Assembly: GCA_027575765.1 (NCBI GenBank)
Contig: JANBPT010000717.1
Coordinates: 1 to 25,187, forward strand
Reading direction: 5' to 3'
Origin: Tieghemiomyces parasiticus
Lineage: Eukaryota; Kickxellomycota; Dimargaritomycetes; Dimargaritales; Dimargaritaceae
Length of the DNA stretch: 25,187 nt
Part shown: positions 8,877 through 17,339 of the stretch, one piece after another
Numbering within the stretch: position 1 is the stretch's first letter
How the letters are laid out: every line of letters begins with the position of its first letter
The notes under the pieces: model-generated
What the model saw: the letters and a program-made list of their open reading frames with translations, nothing else
Databases searched by the model: none
Told to the model about the DNA's origin: nothing
Made by a program: the position numbers and the translations under genes

Positions 8877-11226
8877 CTACTCCATTTCCTCCGGGTCAGG
8901 CATGGGATCGATAAACAGGGTACTCTGGTCGGCGTCCGCTACCAGGCCCGGGTAGAGCGTGTAGACCAACCGCCTGGCCTGCTCTACCGCCCCGTCGAAG
9001 ACTAGGGTCGGATCCGGGCCGCCCGTCGTTAACACGCAAGGCGTGTCTTCCGCTTCTAGACCCGTAGGGGCACCATCAGCTGGACGTACTTCCGTATGGC
9101 GGACACTACGGTGGGTGAAATACAGCGCCATTAGGATCTGAGGTGCCGAGGGAGCAAGGTCCTCTTTTGGTTCAACAACGGATGCCTCGACCCCTGCTGC
9201 GGTCCGCTCAGGTGTTGCGTCGTAATGTAGTAGCTGATCGACGGTGGATGAGAACCGTGCCGCGGGTGTCTGGCCGTCGTTCTCACTATTGGAACCTACT
9301 AGGTGGATCACGCAGGTGCCCTTCGGGCAAACTCGAGCGTTGTACCCCATTTGCAGGGCGTAAACCGGGGCCGTGTTGGTGGTGGACACAGAAGCCGGTA
9401 GGGCGATCAAGCAGGCTTCGTCAGTGTCGATCACCGGTCGGTCGAGGATAAGGATGGCGTGGTCGAGGGCCGGGTGGTAGTCGATGCTTGTCACGGTCGA
9501 TTCCAGTAGGTAGCGCGGGTGGGTGACGAGGTGGCGGGCCCGTAGGCGCTGGCCAGCAGCGTTGGTGACCGTCACCCGGTGGCCGTCGGCCCTGTCAATC
9601 TGAGAGGCGGTGGCCGGGCACCACTCCACACCTTGCAGCTGGCCATCGAGGACGTAGACCCCGGCATTGACCGCGGCCAGCCGGCAGAAGGCTTGGGTCA
9701 GTTCCGAACCGCCACCATACACGGGGCACAGCAGCGCCATGGTGCCGAACCTGCCAATCGACCGCAGGTAGAGCCGCAACCGGGCCACGCCCTCGCCCAC
9801 CGAGATTCCAACGGGCGTAGGGTCGGCGATGGCTACTGTGTAGAGTACCGCATCCAGAAGCTTGCCTTGAAGCTTGAACTTGTCGATAAGCAAGGTACGA
9901 AAGTCGGCCGACGAGTCTGAAACGGGGAGCACATGGGGAAGTGTAAAAGGACTAACTAGGTGAGTTGGTATAGCGGTTCGGCTCGGCTGTCGACAGTGCC
10001 CCCGGGCCCCTTTGACTACACAATTGCTACTCACCCGCTAGGTAATCTACTTCCCGCTCCTCGTCTACCAGGGTCGTTAGGCACTGCATCAGTTTGCGTT
10101 TCTCAATTAAGGTGAGGTCTTTGCTCGTAAAGATGTCACCCTTGGAGTTGGGCGCCCGCATCAGCCGGCGGGCTTTGGTATCGGCCACGTAGACACGGTC
10201 CAAGCCTCGGAATTCCAAATGCTTACCCACACCGGACGAAACCAGGAGGTCAATAAGGTCCCCCCGGCAGTGGGCCAGGCGTGGGGTGAGGTCCAAGTTA
10301 AAGTCGCGGTTCCGGGCCAGGAGCGTGGCCAGGGTAAGATACTGTAGGGCCAGATCCAGCGAGCCGGTCAGTGAACTGGAATCGGCCGCCAGGGTCTTAG
10401 CAGCGTCCTCCCAGACGAATGAGGTCGCACCGGGTAACGGGCCGAGTCCAGGGAGGTACGACTGCAGCTCAGCCGGGTGGGTCAAGGCTAAACGGGCGAC
10501 CTCGGCGAAATAGTCTCGGATAGTGGACGGGATGCCAGTTTCGCGTGTCGGGTTGGGGAAGTCTCTTGGCAACGCAGCCAGGGCGGTGCACAATGGACTG
10601 AACTGCTGCTCGGGTGCGCATAGCGGCCCGATTTGCAGAGCAAAGTTGGTGTAGGCTCGCCGTTCGCTTGCCACATAGTAAGGGGCATCTGGGAGGAGGT
10701 GATTGATAGAACCGACAGGCCAGTTGCCAACGGGAGTTGGGCAGATGAGGGGGGGGGAATATTAGTCCACAAATCATGGGTGCTATCGATCCCATGCGAC
10801 GGTCATTGAGATGACTGGCCGGGGGGGGGGGCACCGGCTGCTATTTACCATCGTCTACGGCCTGAATGTGATCAGTGTACCAGCGGAGGAGGTCGGTCAG
10901 GTTGAAGCAGGTCCACTCGGCGCCGTAGTAGGGGTTGGCATCGATATGCAGCACAGTCTTGTCGGCACGGGCCAGGGCGCTAGTGAAGGTACGGTTAAGC
11001 ACGTGGGGCGAGGCACAGGACCGGGAACAGCGTTAGAAAAGGGGGGGGTAAACTAGTTGGATGGGAGGTCAAAGCCTGTCGCCGCCCACTAGATGGACCC
11101 GGGCGTTAGGGCCCCAGTTTCTCCAACCATAGCCGTCACTTACCCGGCCAAAATGGACTCGGTGAGGCCGGTGCCCAGGACTATGCAATCATAGACGGTC
11201 TCGTCGAGGCCGGAAAAGGAGTCCAT
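8877..11226 (-). CDS. MRS6: Rab escort protein (REP/Mrs6), Rab geranylgeranylation
   Basis: Exons on the minus strand are 11226-11144, 10979-10849, 10688-10035 and 9916-8877, giving 635 residues (yeast Mrs6 603, human REP1 653). Donors are GTAAGT, GTAAAT and GTGAGT; acceptors are CTAG, CCAG and TCAG; phases match. REP binds newly made Rab GTPases in the cytosol and presents them to geranylgeranyl transferase II. The N-terminus has the GDI-superfamily dinucleotide-fold motif VLGTGLTES (16-24), then VLHIDANPYYGAEW. The segment FNLDLTPRL (201-209) with CRGDLIDLLVSSGVGKHLEF, then VFPVYGGG-like CPVYGGGSELTQAFCR, separate REP from RabGDI (NVDLIPKF). About 130 residues between residue 72 and FNLDL are longer than in GDI, as expected for REP. 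An acidic C-terminus follows DPMPDPEEME. Introns 1 and 2 carry runs of 8, 9 and 11 C on the coding strand. Confidence 0.9.
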
Positions 11227-11711
11227 AGCAGAAATCTAAGATGCGACCTAAGGGAGTGGGGCTCGTATGCAATTCGGAAATCGCCAGGTGAAGGCGGCTA
11301 TAACAAAGCGATTGGGGTTAGTCTGTGAGAGCAAATGGGATTGGACGAAGCCTTATAGTTAGCGAGCCCAGATGTGCAAGCCCAGAGCCTGGTGAAAACC
11401 ACTTGTGGAGAGAGTACGCTTAGGCAACTCACGACAGGAACATCGCACACAACCGGTCAGTAACCCAGACCTGAATGCCCTCGCCTCTCTCTTTCACTCT
11501 CATTGCCAAGAGTCGAGAACTACAGGAAGTCAGCAGGGGGGGGGGCTCACCGAATCGACGGAGTCACACCACTCGTGCCGCGCTTCTCGATTCAGCACCC
11601 TACCTGTGCGCCTCTGGTGTAGGTCATCCACATCCTAACTCCGACCCTTCCCCATTGACCCCAGTTTCTTCTTCCTCCTCCTCGCCTGTAACTCTTCACT
11701 TCTCGGTCAAC
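11227..11711. promoter_or_regulatory. Divergent promoter region, REP (left) and unknown gene (right)
   Basis: This is a 485-bp spacer between divergent starts. It holds a run of ten G (11536-11545) and pyrimidine-rich, TCTTCC-rich sequence just before the right-hand ATG (11660-11710). An in-frame ATG at 11475 would add 79 residues to the right-hand protein. I prefer the ATG at 11712 because its context (TCAACATGG) is better. Confidence 0.6.
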
Positions 11712-12792
11712 ATGGCTCGCTCTCGGCCGTCACTTACCCTATCAGCCGCCGCCTTACAGGAGCCGGCAGTAACCGGTACGCCAGCGCGGTCGCCTCCGCC
11801 CTCGCACTACCCACGTAGCCCACTGGGTCTCCCGCCTGCCCACGTTGGCCGACCCCTACCACTCTTTCAGAGTCCGGACGATCGCCTGGGCGGTATCGGC
11901 ATCGGCAGCCGTGGCCGACGTCTGACCGGTCGCCGGCGTACTACCACCACGCGACCCCGGCCCGTCAGCGTAGCAGGTTCCCTGGGCCCCTTACCGTCCG
12001 GCGCGTATATGCCCTCGTCGTCGTCCATATGCCGCCGCGCCCAGACCACCAACCTCCCGACTAGCCCCGGCTCCCCGCCTCCCGACACTTTGGGCCACCC
12101 CACCGCACCCTTCTCCACGTCCCTCGCCGCGCTCAATCAGTCCCTCACCAACTTATCCCTGCCCCGCAACGCCGGCGCCCTGCTGTCGCCTACAGTCTGG
12201 ACGTCCACGCTCGATACAATCATCGCACCCTCACGGCGGAGTTCCCTGTTCAGCGGTATACTACCCCACGGTGGTGGCGGATCCGGCCAGGCCGCCTCCG
12301 GTCGGCCCGGTGAGGAAGTAGCCGACGCTGGTATCCAGCGTAAATCCCGTAAGGTCATCCACGTCCTCCCGCGCCTGCTCGCCACCGTCCCCCAGGAGTA
12401 CACCCTCGCCCTGGGGTACGTCCACCGGCTGACTAAACGACGGGTCCCCAAGATCGTCGACGACAAGGTAAGTGGCGCAAAGCGGGGCCCGCCTTATATA
12501 TTCAGCATAAGGCCCAGAATTTTACCACTCAACGCCAATGCGGGCCCCTCCGCCGGTATGTTCCTCCCCACAGCCTAGTAACCGCTTATCACGGCCGATC
12601 TCTGCTCCTCCAATGGTCACCCCCGACCAGCACGCCATGCAGGCCACGACGGCGAAGGTCGTGACGGCCACTGATAACCTCCAGGATTCGCTCGGGACGG
12701 TGCGGTCCGTGCAGTCCCTCGACCAGTTCCAAACGGTCAGCCAGCTGCTCTACCGGTCTCTACAGACCTTGGACATGCTCAAGTCGCGCTAG
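11712..12792 (+). CDS. Unrecognised protein, disordered with helical C-terminus
   Basis: Exons are 11712-12467 and 12574-12792, giving 324 residues. The 106-nt intron has a GTAAGT donor and CCCCACAG acceptor, phase 0. I do not recognise the family. Residues 1-200 are low in order-promoting residues and rich in Ser, Pro, Arg and Thr, with an RRLTGRRRTTTTRPR basic patch near 75-90 that could be a nuclear signal. A more conserved-looking block, VIHVLPRLLATVPQEYTLAL (about 217-236) plus a basic TKRRVPK segment, leads into the splice junction. The last 60 residues form a probable amphipathic helical region with LDQFQTVSQLLYRSLQTLDM near the end. A small helical scaffold or kinetochore/cytoskeletal subunit is possible but unsupported. 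A start at 11475 would give 403 residues. It converges on the coiled-coil gene with only 111 bp between stops. Confidence 0.72.
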
Positions 12793-12903
12793 CTGCCTCA
12801 TTCGTCAAGTACTTTGTATTTTTATAAGTAAATCTTGGTAATGGAAGAGAAAGCGCATCCAATGTGGACTGATCAGCAGGAAGGAGAATGGCCGCCTTAG
12901 TGT

Positions 12904-15900
12904 CTAGAGCACGAATGTTGGGCGGTCCTTACAGATAGGACAGTTATAGAGCAGGTGCGGCCCGGTCACGTATGTACTGGGTAAAGTGCCGTGGCCATGG
13001 GAAGCGGCCGGGTCCGTTTCCGCTGTGGCAACGTGGGTAGCCGGTGGTCCCGGACGGGCGTACGGGTCGGCCGGGATAAATATGTCCTCGGGCTGCAAAG
13101 TTGGCACCAGCTTAGTCTCATGTGGAGTACCACCACCCAGTGACCGTTCGTTGACGGAAGTGGACGGTAATGCCGGCGTGTCAAACGGTCCGCCGTGGCC
13201 AGCTGCGTTGGTGATACGGTCCAACTCGGCCAGAGGCAGGCGCTGGTCGGTGGTGCGGTTCCGGATGACCTTGCCACTGCGCGGGGGTGGCGGGGGCATG
13301 TTGCCCGCTACGGGGCTCCGGGCTGAAACTGCGGCTGGGGGAGGAGAGGTGGGCTCTAATGGTTCGGACGGAATGACCTGTTCGACAACGTCGACGGTGG
13401 CCACCGGTGAGCCTTGCAATACGGCCGCGATACTGGTCGACTCGTCAGGCGCGAAGGCCGGCACAGTGGGGGACGGCGGGGAGGTCGAGCGGAGGCTCGG
13501 TAGCGCCGGCGACGAAGGCGTCGAGGTCCGACGATTCTGGAGCATAGTCCGAGCGCGCGGGCTAGAGGCCACCTGGGTGGGACTAAGGGCGCGGCCAGGG
13601 CTGGTGTTCCCCACACTCCCCCCTTGGGTCTTGCGGTTAGCCAGCTCGCGCTGGGCAGCCCTGTGCTTCGCCTGGAACTCAATGTTTCGCTTCTTGAGTT
13701 CGGCTACCTGCGATGTAGCATGAGCCAGGTCTTGTCGCAGCCGGGCGACCTCTGCGTCCGACGAGGCTGGAACGGAAACGGCAGGGGCCTCGGCCTGTTG
13801 CTGGGAGATCTGGGCCTGGAGATCCGCGCGCTCGGCCTGCCACCGGGACTCGGCGGTCGCCGTCTGGTCTGCCAACTGTTGGGCACGTTGCTCCGCTGCC
13901 GAGGCGTTTGTTTGTGCGACCTCCGCCTTGGCCGCGACCGCCTCGTACTGTGCGCGCAATTCATCATTCTCGCGGTGCAAGGATTCAAGCTGGGCTTGTA
14001 GCGCCGCGGTGGCGGTGTCATTGGCGGTCTGGTGGCTCACACGTAGGTCCTCGTTCTCACGTCGGAGGGCGTCACGTTCAGCGTGTGCCTCCGCCGCAGC
14101 CTGCTGGGCCACCCGGACTTCTGCGGTAGACTGCTCTTTGGTGCCATCGAGTTCCTCCCTAAGACGCTGAGCTGCCTCACGGGCCGCTGTCATCTCGGAA
14201 TCGGCGGTGGTCTGGGCCACTTGGAGTGCGTTGTACTTGGCACGAAGTTCATCATATTGGGCACCCAGCTCCCCGGCAGTCTTTTGGGCGGCAACGCCGG
14301 CAGCCTCCTGAGCCGCCTGTAGTCCGTCGTACTCGCCCTGAAGGGTGGCCAGCTGAGACCGGAATTCGGCTGCAGCCTGTCGAGCGGTTTCAGCCTCCGC
14401 CGTCACATCGGTCTTAATCTTTTCGAGCGCCTGGATGCGGGCCTCGGCCGCCACAGTGGCCTCCCCAGCGTCTCCATGCCGGCCGTGTAGATCGGCCAGC
14501 TCAGCCCGGAGGGCCGTCAATTGGACTTCTAGATCCGAGCTCGTCCGCTGTGCGGCGATGGCGTCAGCCACGGCAGTCTCGCGGGCCGCGTTCATCTGCT
14601 CTCGTTCGGCGCGCAAGGTATCCAACTGGGACTGCAGCTCAGTGGTGGTCGTCTGGGCAGCCATGGCAGCGGCGTCATGCGTCAGGCGCAGTTCGTCGCG
14701 TTCCGCTTGGAGCGCCTCCAGCTGCTGCTGCAGGTTGGCCGCCGCCAGCTTTGCCGCCTCCAGATCCCGGGTCCGCTCCTCCGCCGCGGCAGTGAGCTTG
14801 CGGACCGATTTCTCATTGACCTCGTGCTGTGTTTGTAGTTCCGCCTGTTCGCGGCGAAGGGTCTCCAGTTGGTGTTGTAGGTCAACCACGGCCTGCTGAC
14901 TGCTGGCGGTCTCGGTGGTGGCCGCGTCGCGGGCGGTGCGCAGCTCGTCACATTCGAGGCGTAGCGAGTCCAACTGGGTCTGTAGCTCGGCGGCAGTCTG
15001 TTGGGCGGCCAGGGTCTCGGCGGTGGCCGCTTCCTGGTTTGACGATAGTTCGTCGTGGCGGTGTTGGAGTGCGTCGAGTTGGCCCTGCAGGTCGGCGGTC
15101 TCCTGGCGCGCCGCGCCTACGTTTGCTTCAACCTCTGCCCGGGAGGCCTCGAGTTCCCCTTGGAGTTCAGCTTGGGCCTGTTCGGCGGTGGTGGATCGAG
15201 TACGTAGCGTGTCACATTCCTGGCGTAGGGTAGACAGCTGCTCTTGTAGCTCGGTGTTGGTTTGTTGGATGGCCACCACGCTGGCCTGGGTAGTGGTCTG
15301 AGCCTCCTCCACCTGACGTGCAAGGCCAGCGTTCGCCTGCTCGGCGGCCTCCAGTTGAGCGCGTAGGGTGTCCCCGTCGCGGGCCGTAGTACCTAATTGC
15401 TGCTGGAGGTCCGTAGCAGACTGTTCGGCGGCGGCAGCCCGAGACTCGGCCTCTGCCTTAGCGGCTTCCAGCGCCTGCGCGTGCGCCTCGGCCTTAGTTG
15501 CCGCGGCCTGGTATTTGGATTGCAACTCTTCCTGTTCCGCACCCAGGGTCGCCAGTCGTTCTTGGAGCTCAGCGGCGGTCTGGCGAGCCGCGGTGGCCTG
15601 TACCCCGGCCTCGGATTCGGCGGTCGCGAGCTGGGACTGCAGGTCAGCGGCGCTTTGCTGGGCTGCCTCATAGTTGGTTTGCAATTCGTCCTGCTCGGCC
15701 CGGATAGTGACCAGCTGGGCTTCAAGGTCCTCGGTGGCCTGGCGTGCTGCAATGGCGGCCTGGTCGTGGGTGGCCCGTAGCTCGTCTCGCTCATGCCGGA
15801 GGGCCTCGAGCTGGTTGTGGAGCTCGGCGGTCGCCTGCTGGGCAGTCAAAAGCTCGGCCTCGGTGCCTGATTTGGTCGCCTCGAGTTGCTGGACTCGGTC

Positions 15901-16827
15901 CTGAAGGTCGGCGCGGTCCTGCTCGGCGGTCTGTAGTTTGGTGCGCATCTCCGTGCACTTGCGGTGAGTCTCCTCCAGTTGATTTTCAAGGCTAGCGACC
16001 GTCTGGCGGAGCGGTGCAATTTTAGCCTCGGTTTCATCCTTGTTCCGCTCGAGTTCCTCCCTACGGCTCCGGGCCGACTCGGCTTCGGCCTGGGCGGTGT
16101 CTAAAGTGGCCCGCAGCCCATCGCGTTCCTGCCGGACGGTTTCGAGCTGCCCCTGGACCTCAGACACGGCCACAGCCTGGACTTGCGCTTCGCTCCGGGA
16201 CTGCTCCAGCTGGGCCCCAAGGTCAGCGTTGGCTCGCTCGGCCGCCCGGTACTTCTGCTCATAATCGTCGCGCTCTCCGCGGAGCGTTTCGCCTTGAATT
16301 TGTAATTCCGACGCAGACCGCTGGGCTGCGTCGGTATGGGCCATTTTTAGCTCGCCAAGCTCGGTGCGGAGGGCGTCTAGCTGCCCCTGGAACTCCGCGG
16401 CCGTCCGCTGGGCCGTGGTGGCCTGGGCTTCGGCCTCTGCCTTCGCTGCCGTTAGCTGTTCTACCATGGCCGCAGCCTTACTAGATGCGGTGCTGTACTT
16501 CGCCTGTAGGTTGTCGTACTCGGTACGTAAGGTTGCCAACTGATTCTGGAGGTCGACCGAAGTCGACGCCGCGGCATCCGTAGCAGCAGGCGGGGCGGTT
16601 TCGGTGGCAGGGGCAGCACGTAGTCCATCGCGCTCCAAGGTGATGGCATCCAATTGCTTTTGAAGGTTTGCGATGGTAGCTTGGAACTCGTCCTCCTTTT
16701 GCTTCTGGGTACGGAGTGCGCTTTGCAGCTTGGCAGCGAGGGCAATGTTCTTTTTCTTAAGGGACGCGGCGGTGTCACCACCGGCGGCGGCCGGTTTCGC
16801 CGAGGCGGCGGGTGGGGATGTACTCAT
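12904..16827 (-). CDS. Giant coiled-coil protein with 28/35-residue modules
   Basis: This is a single-exon gene of 1307 residues. The first in-frame ATG (16827) is used; the frame runs upstream to a stop at 16926 without another ATG. A short disordered Ala/Ser/Pro N-terminus is followed by an almost continuous Gln/Ala/Glu/Leu coiled coil (about 23-1062) with recurring units such as AAELQTQLDSLR...ECDELR. It is framed by two similar basic blocks, LKKKNIALAAKLQSALR at the start and LKKRNIEFQAKHRAAQREL at the end. A Ser/Thr/Pro-rich disordered region (about 1063-1290) ends in YNCPICKDRPTFVL, where a lone CPIC cannot make a full zinc finger by itself. No transmembrane segment, kinase, motor or SMC head is visible. 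The architecture suits a golgin, spindle-pole, septal or cortical scaffold; which one is unknown. Coiled-coil similarity alone would not identify an orthologue. Confidence 0.85.
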   Translation of the reverse strand: MSTSPPAASAKPAAAGGDTAASLKKKNIALAAKLQSALRTQKQKEDEFQATIANLQKQLDAITLERDGLRAAPATETAPPAATDAAASTSVDLQNQLATLRTEYDNLQAKYSTASSKAAAMVEQLTAAKAEAEAQATTAQRTAAEFQGQLDALRTELGELKMAHTDAAQRSASELQIQGETLRGERDDYEQKYRAAERANADLGAQLEQSRSEAQVQAVAVSEVQGQLETVRQERDGLRATLDTAQAEAESARSRREELERNKDETEAKIAPLRQTVASLENQLEETHRKCTEMRTKLQTAEQDRADLQDRVQQLEATKSGTEAELLTAQQATAELHNQLEALRHERDELRATHDQAAIAARQATEDLEAQLVTIRAEQDELQTNYEAAQQSAADLQSQLATAESEAGVQATAARQTAAELQERLATLGAEQEELQSKYQAAATKAEAHAQALEAAKAEAESRAAAAEQSATDLQQQLGTTARDGDTLRAQLEAAEQANAGLARQVEEAQTTTQASVVAIQQTNTELQEQLSTLRQECDTLRTRSTTAEQAQAELQGELEASRAEVEANVGAARQETADLQGQLDALQHRHDELSSNQEAATAETLAAQQTAAELQTQLDSLRLECDELRTARDAATTETASSQQAVVDLQHQLETLRREQAELQTQHEVNEKSVRKLTAAAEERTRDLEAAKLAAANLQQQLEALQAERDELRLTHDAAAMAAQTTTTELQSQLDTLRAEREQMNAARETAVADAIAAQRTSSDLEVQLTALRAELADLHGRHGDAGEATVAAEARIQALEKIKTDVTAEAETARQAAAEFRSQLATLQGEYDGLQAAQEAAGVAAQKTAGELGAQYDELRAKYNALQVAQTTADSEMTAAREAAQRLREELDGTKEQSTAEVRVAQQAAAEAHAERDALRRENEDLRVSHQTANDTATAALQAQLESLHRENDELRAQYEAVAAKAEVAQTNASAAEQRAQQLADQTATAESRWQAERADLQAQISQQQAEAPAVSVPASSDAEVARLRQDLAHATSQVAELKKRNIEFQAKHRAAQRELANRKTQGGSVGNTSPGRALSPTQVASSPRARTMLQNRRTSTPSSPALPSLRSTSPPSPTVPAFAPDESTSIAAVLQGSPVATVDVVEQVIPSEPLEPTSPPPAAVSARSPVAGNMPPPPPRSGKVIRNRTTDQRLPLAELDRITNAAGHGGPFDTPALPSTSVNERSLGGGTPHETKLVPTLQPEDIFIPADPYARPGPPATHVATAETDPAASHGHGTLPSTYVTGPHLLYNCPICKDRPTFVL
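13640..16761 (-). repeat. Coiled-coil module array, 105-bp (35-residue) and 84-bp (28-residue) periods
   Basis: Within the coiled-coil gene, units starting (T/A)AxLQxQL recur at multiples of seven residues. Measured by hand, the spacing is 35 residues from TADLQGQLDALQ to AAELQTQLDSLR, 35 from TAELQTQ to VVDLQHQ, 35 from TTELQSQLDTLR to SSDLEVQL, and 28 from NTELQEQLSTLR to QAELQGEL. This indicates growth by duplication of five- or four-heptad modules. DNA identity between units is partial, so the array is old or under selection. Confidence 0.7.
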
Positions 16828-17339
16828 CTCGGACTCCGGCGGTTGTGAATGCGGCGGAATGGAAACGGCAGTCGAGAGATGGGATGCGGGAGTTGGGTTG
16901 TTAAAGGACGAATGGGACACGAACTAGCTTTGGCGGGCGAACAATGCGAACGGATGATGAACGGTTGGTGATTTGTTCGTTCGAAACTAGGGTTTTACGG
17001 GGGAAACCTGCTGCCACCAGTCCGAGACATGGCTGAGTGTGAACAATGACAGTCTCTACAGCCAGCCAGGGTCGGTCACACTCTTGACTGCACAAACCCT
17101 AAGGACCCTCTCACCCACGCCGCCCGCCATCCCCTTCGCCCGAACGACGGACACCAACCTTGCCAACGCACCCCCCCTAGGTTTTGGGACCCTGCGCTAC
17201 TGTACTGGACATTTTGTAATAAAAAAAACCTTGACCCAATTAGTTCCGACTGGCACCTAGAGTTGAGCAATTTATCCAGACACCAAAGGTCACAAAAAGG
17301 GGGCAAAGTACTACCCAAGTAGAAGGTGGAAGCCATAAA
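16828..17339. other. Spacer between acyl-CoA synthetase 3' end and coiled-coil gene promoter
   Basis: On the minus strand this 512-bp stretch is the 3' flank of the acyl-CoA synthetase and the 5' flank of the coiled-coil gene. A run of seven C (17171-17177) and a TAATAAAAAAAA tract (17218-17229, plus strand) are the only notable features. No RNA or protein gene is supported. Confidence 0.6.

Noticed and set aside
11712..12792. Assignment of the unknown gene to a DASH/kinetochore subunit
   Set aside because: Only a vague resemblance of the helical tail; none of the DASH subunit motifs I could compare matched.
12986..16264. Many long plus-strand frames antisense to the coiled-coil gene
   Set aside because: They are low-complexity Cys/Arg/Ser/Trp strings produced by reading Gln/Ala/Glu/Leu codons backwards, and none has a start context or splice structure.
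16828..16920. Upstream start (GTG at 16920) for the coiled-coil protein
   Set aside because: Nuclear genes rarely start at GTG, and the first in-frame ATG is at 16827.
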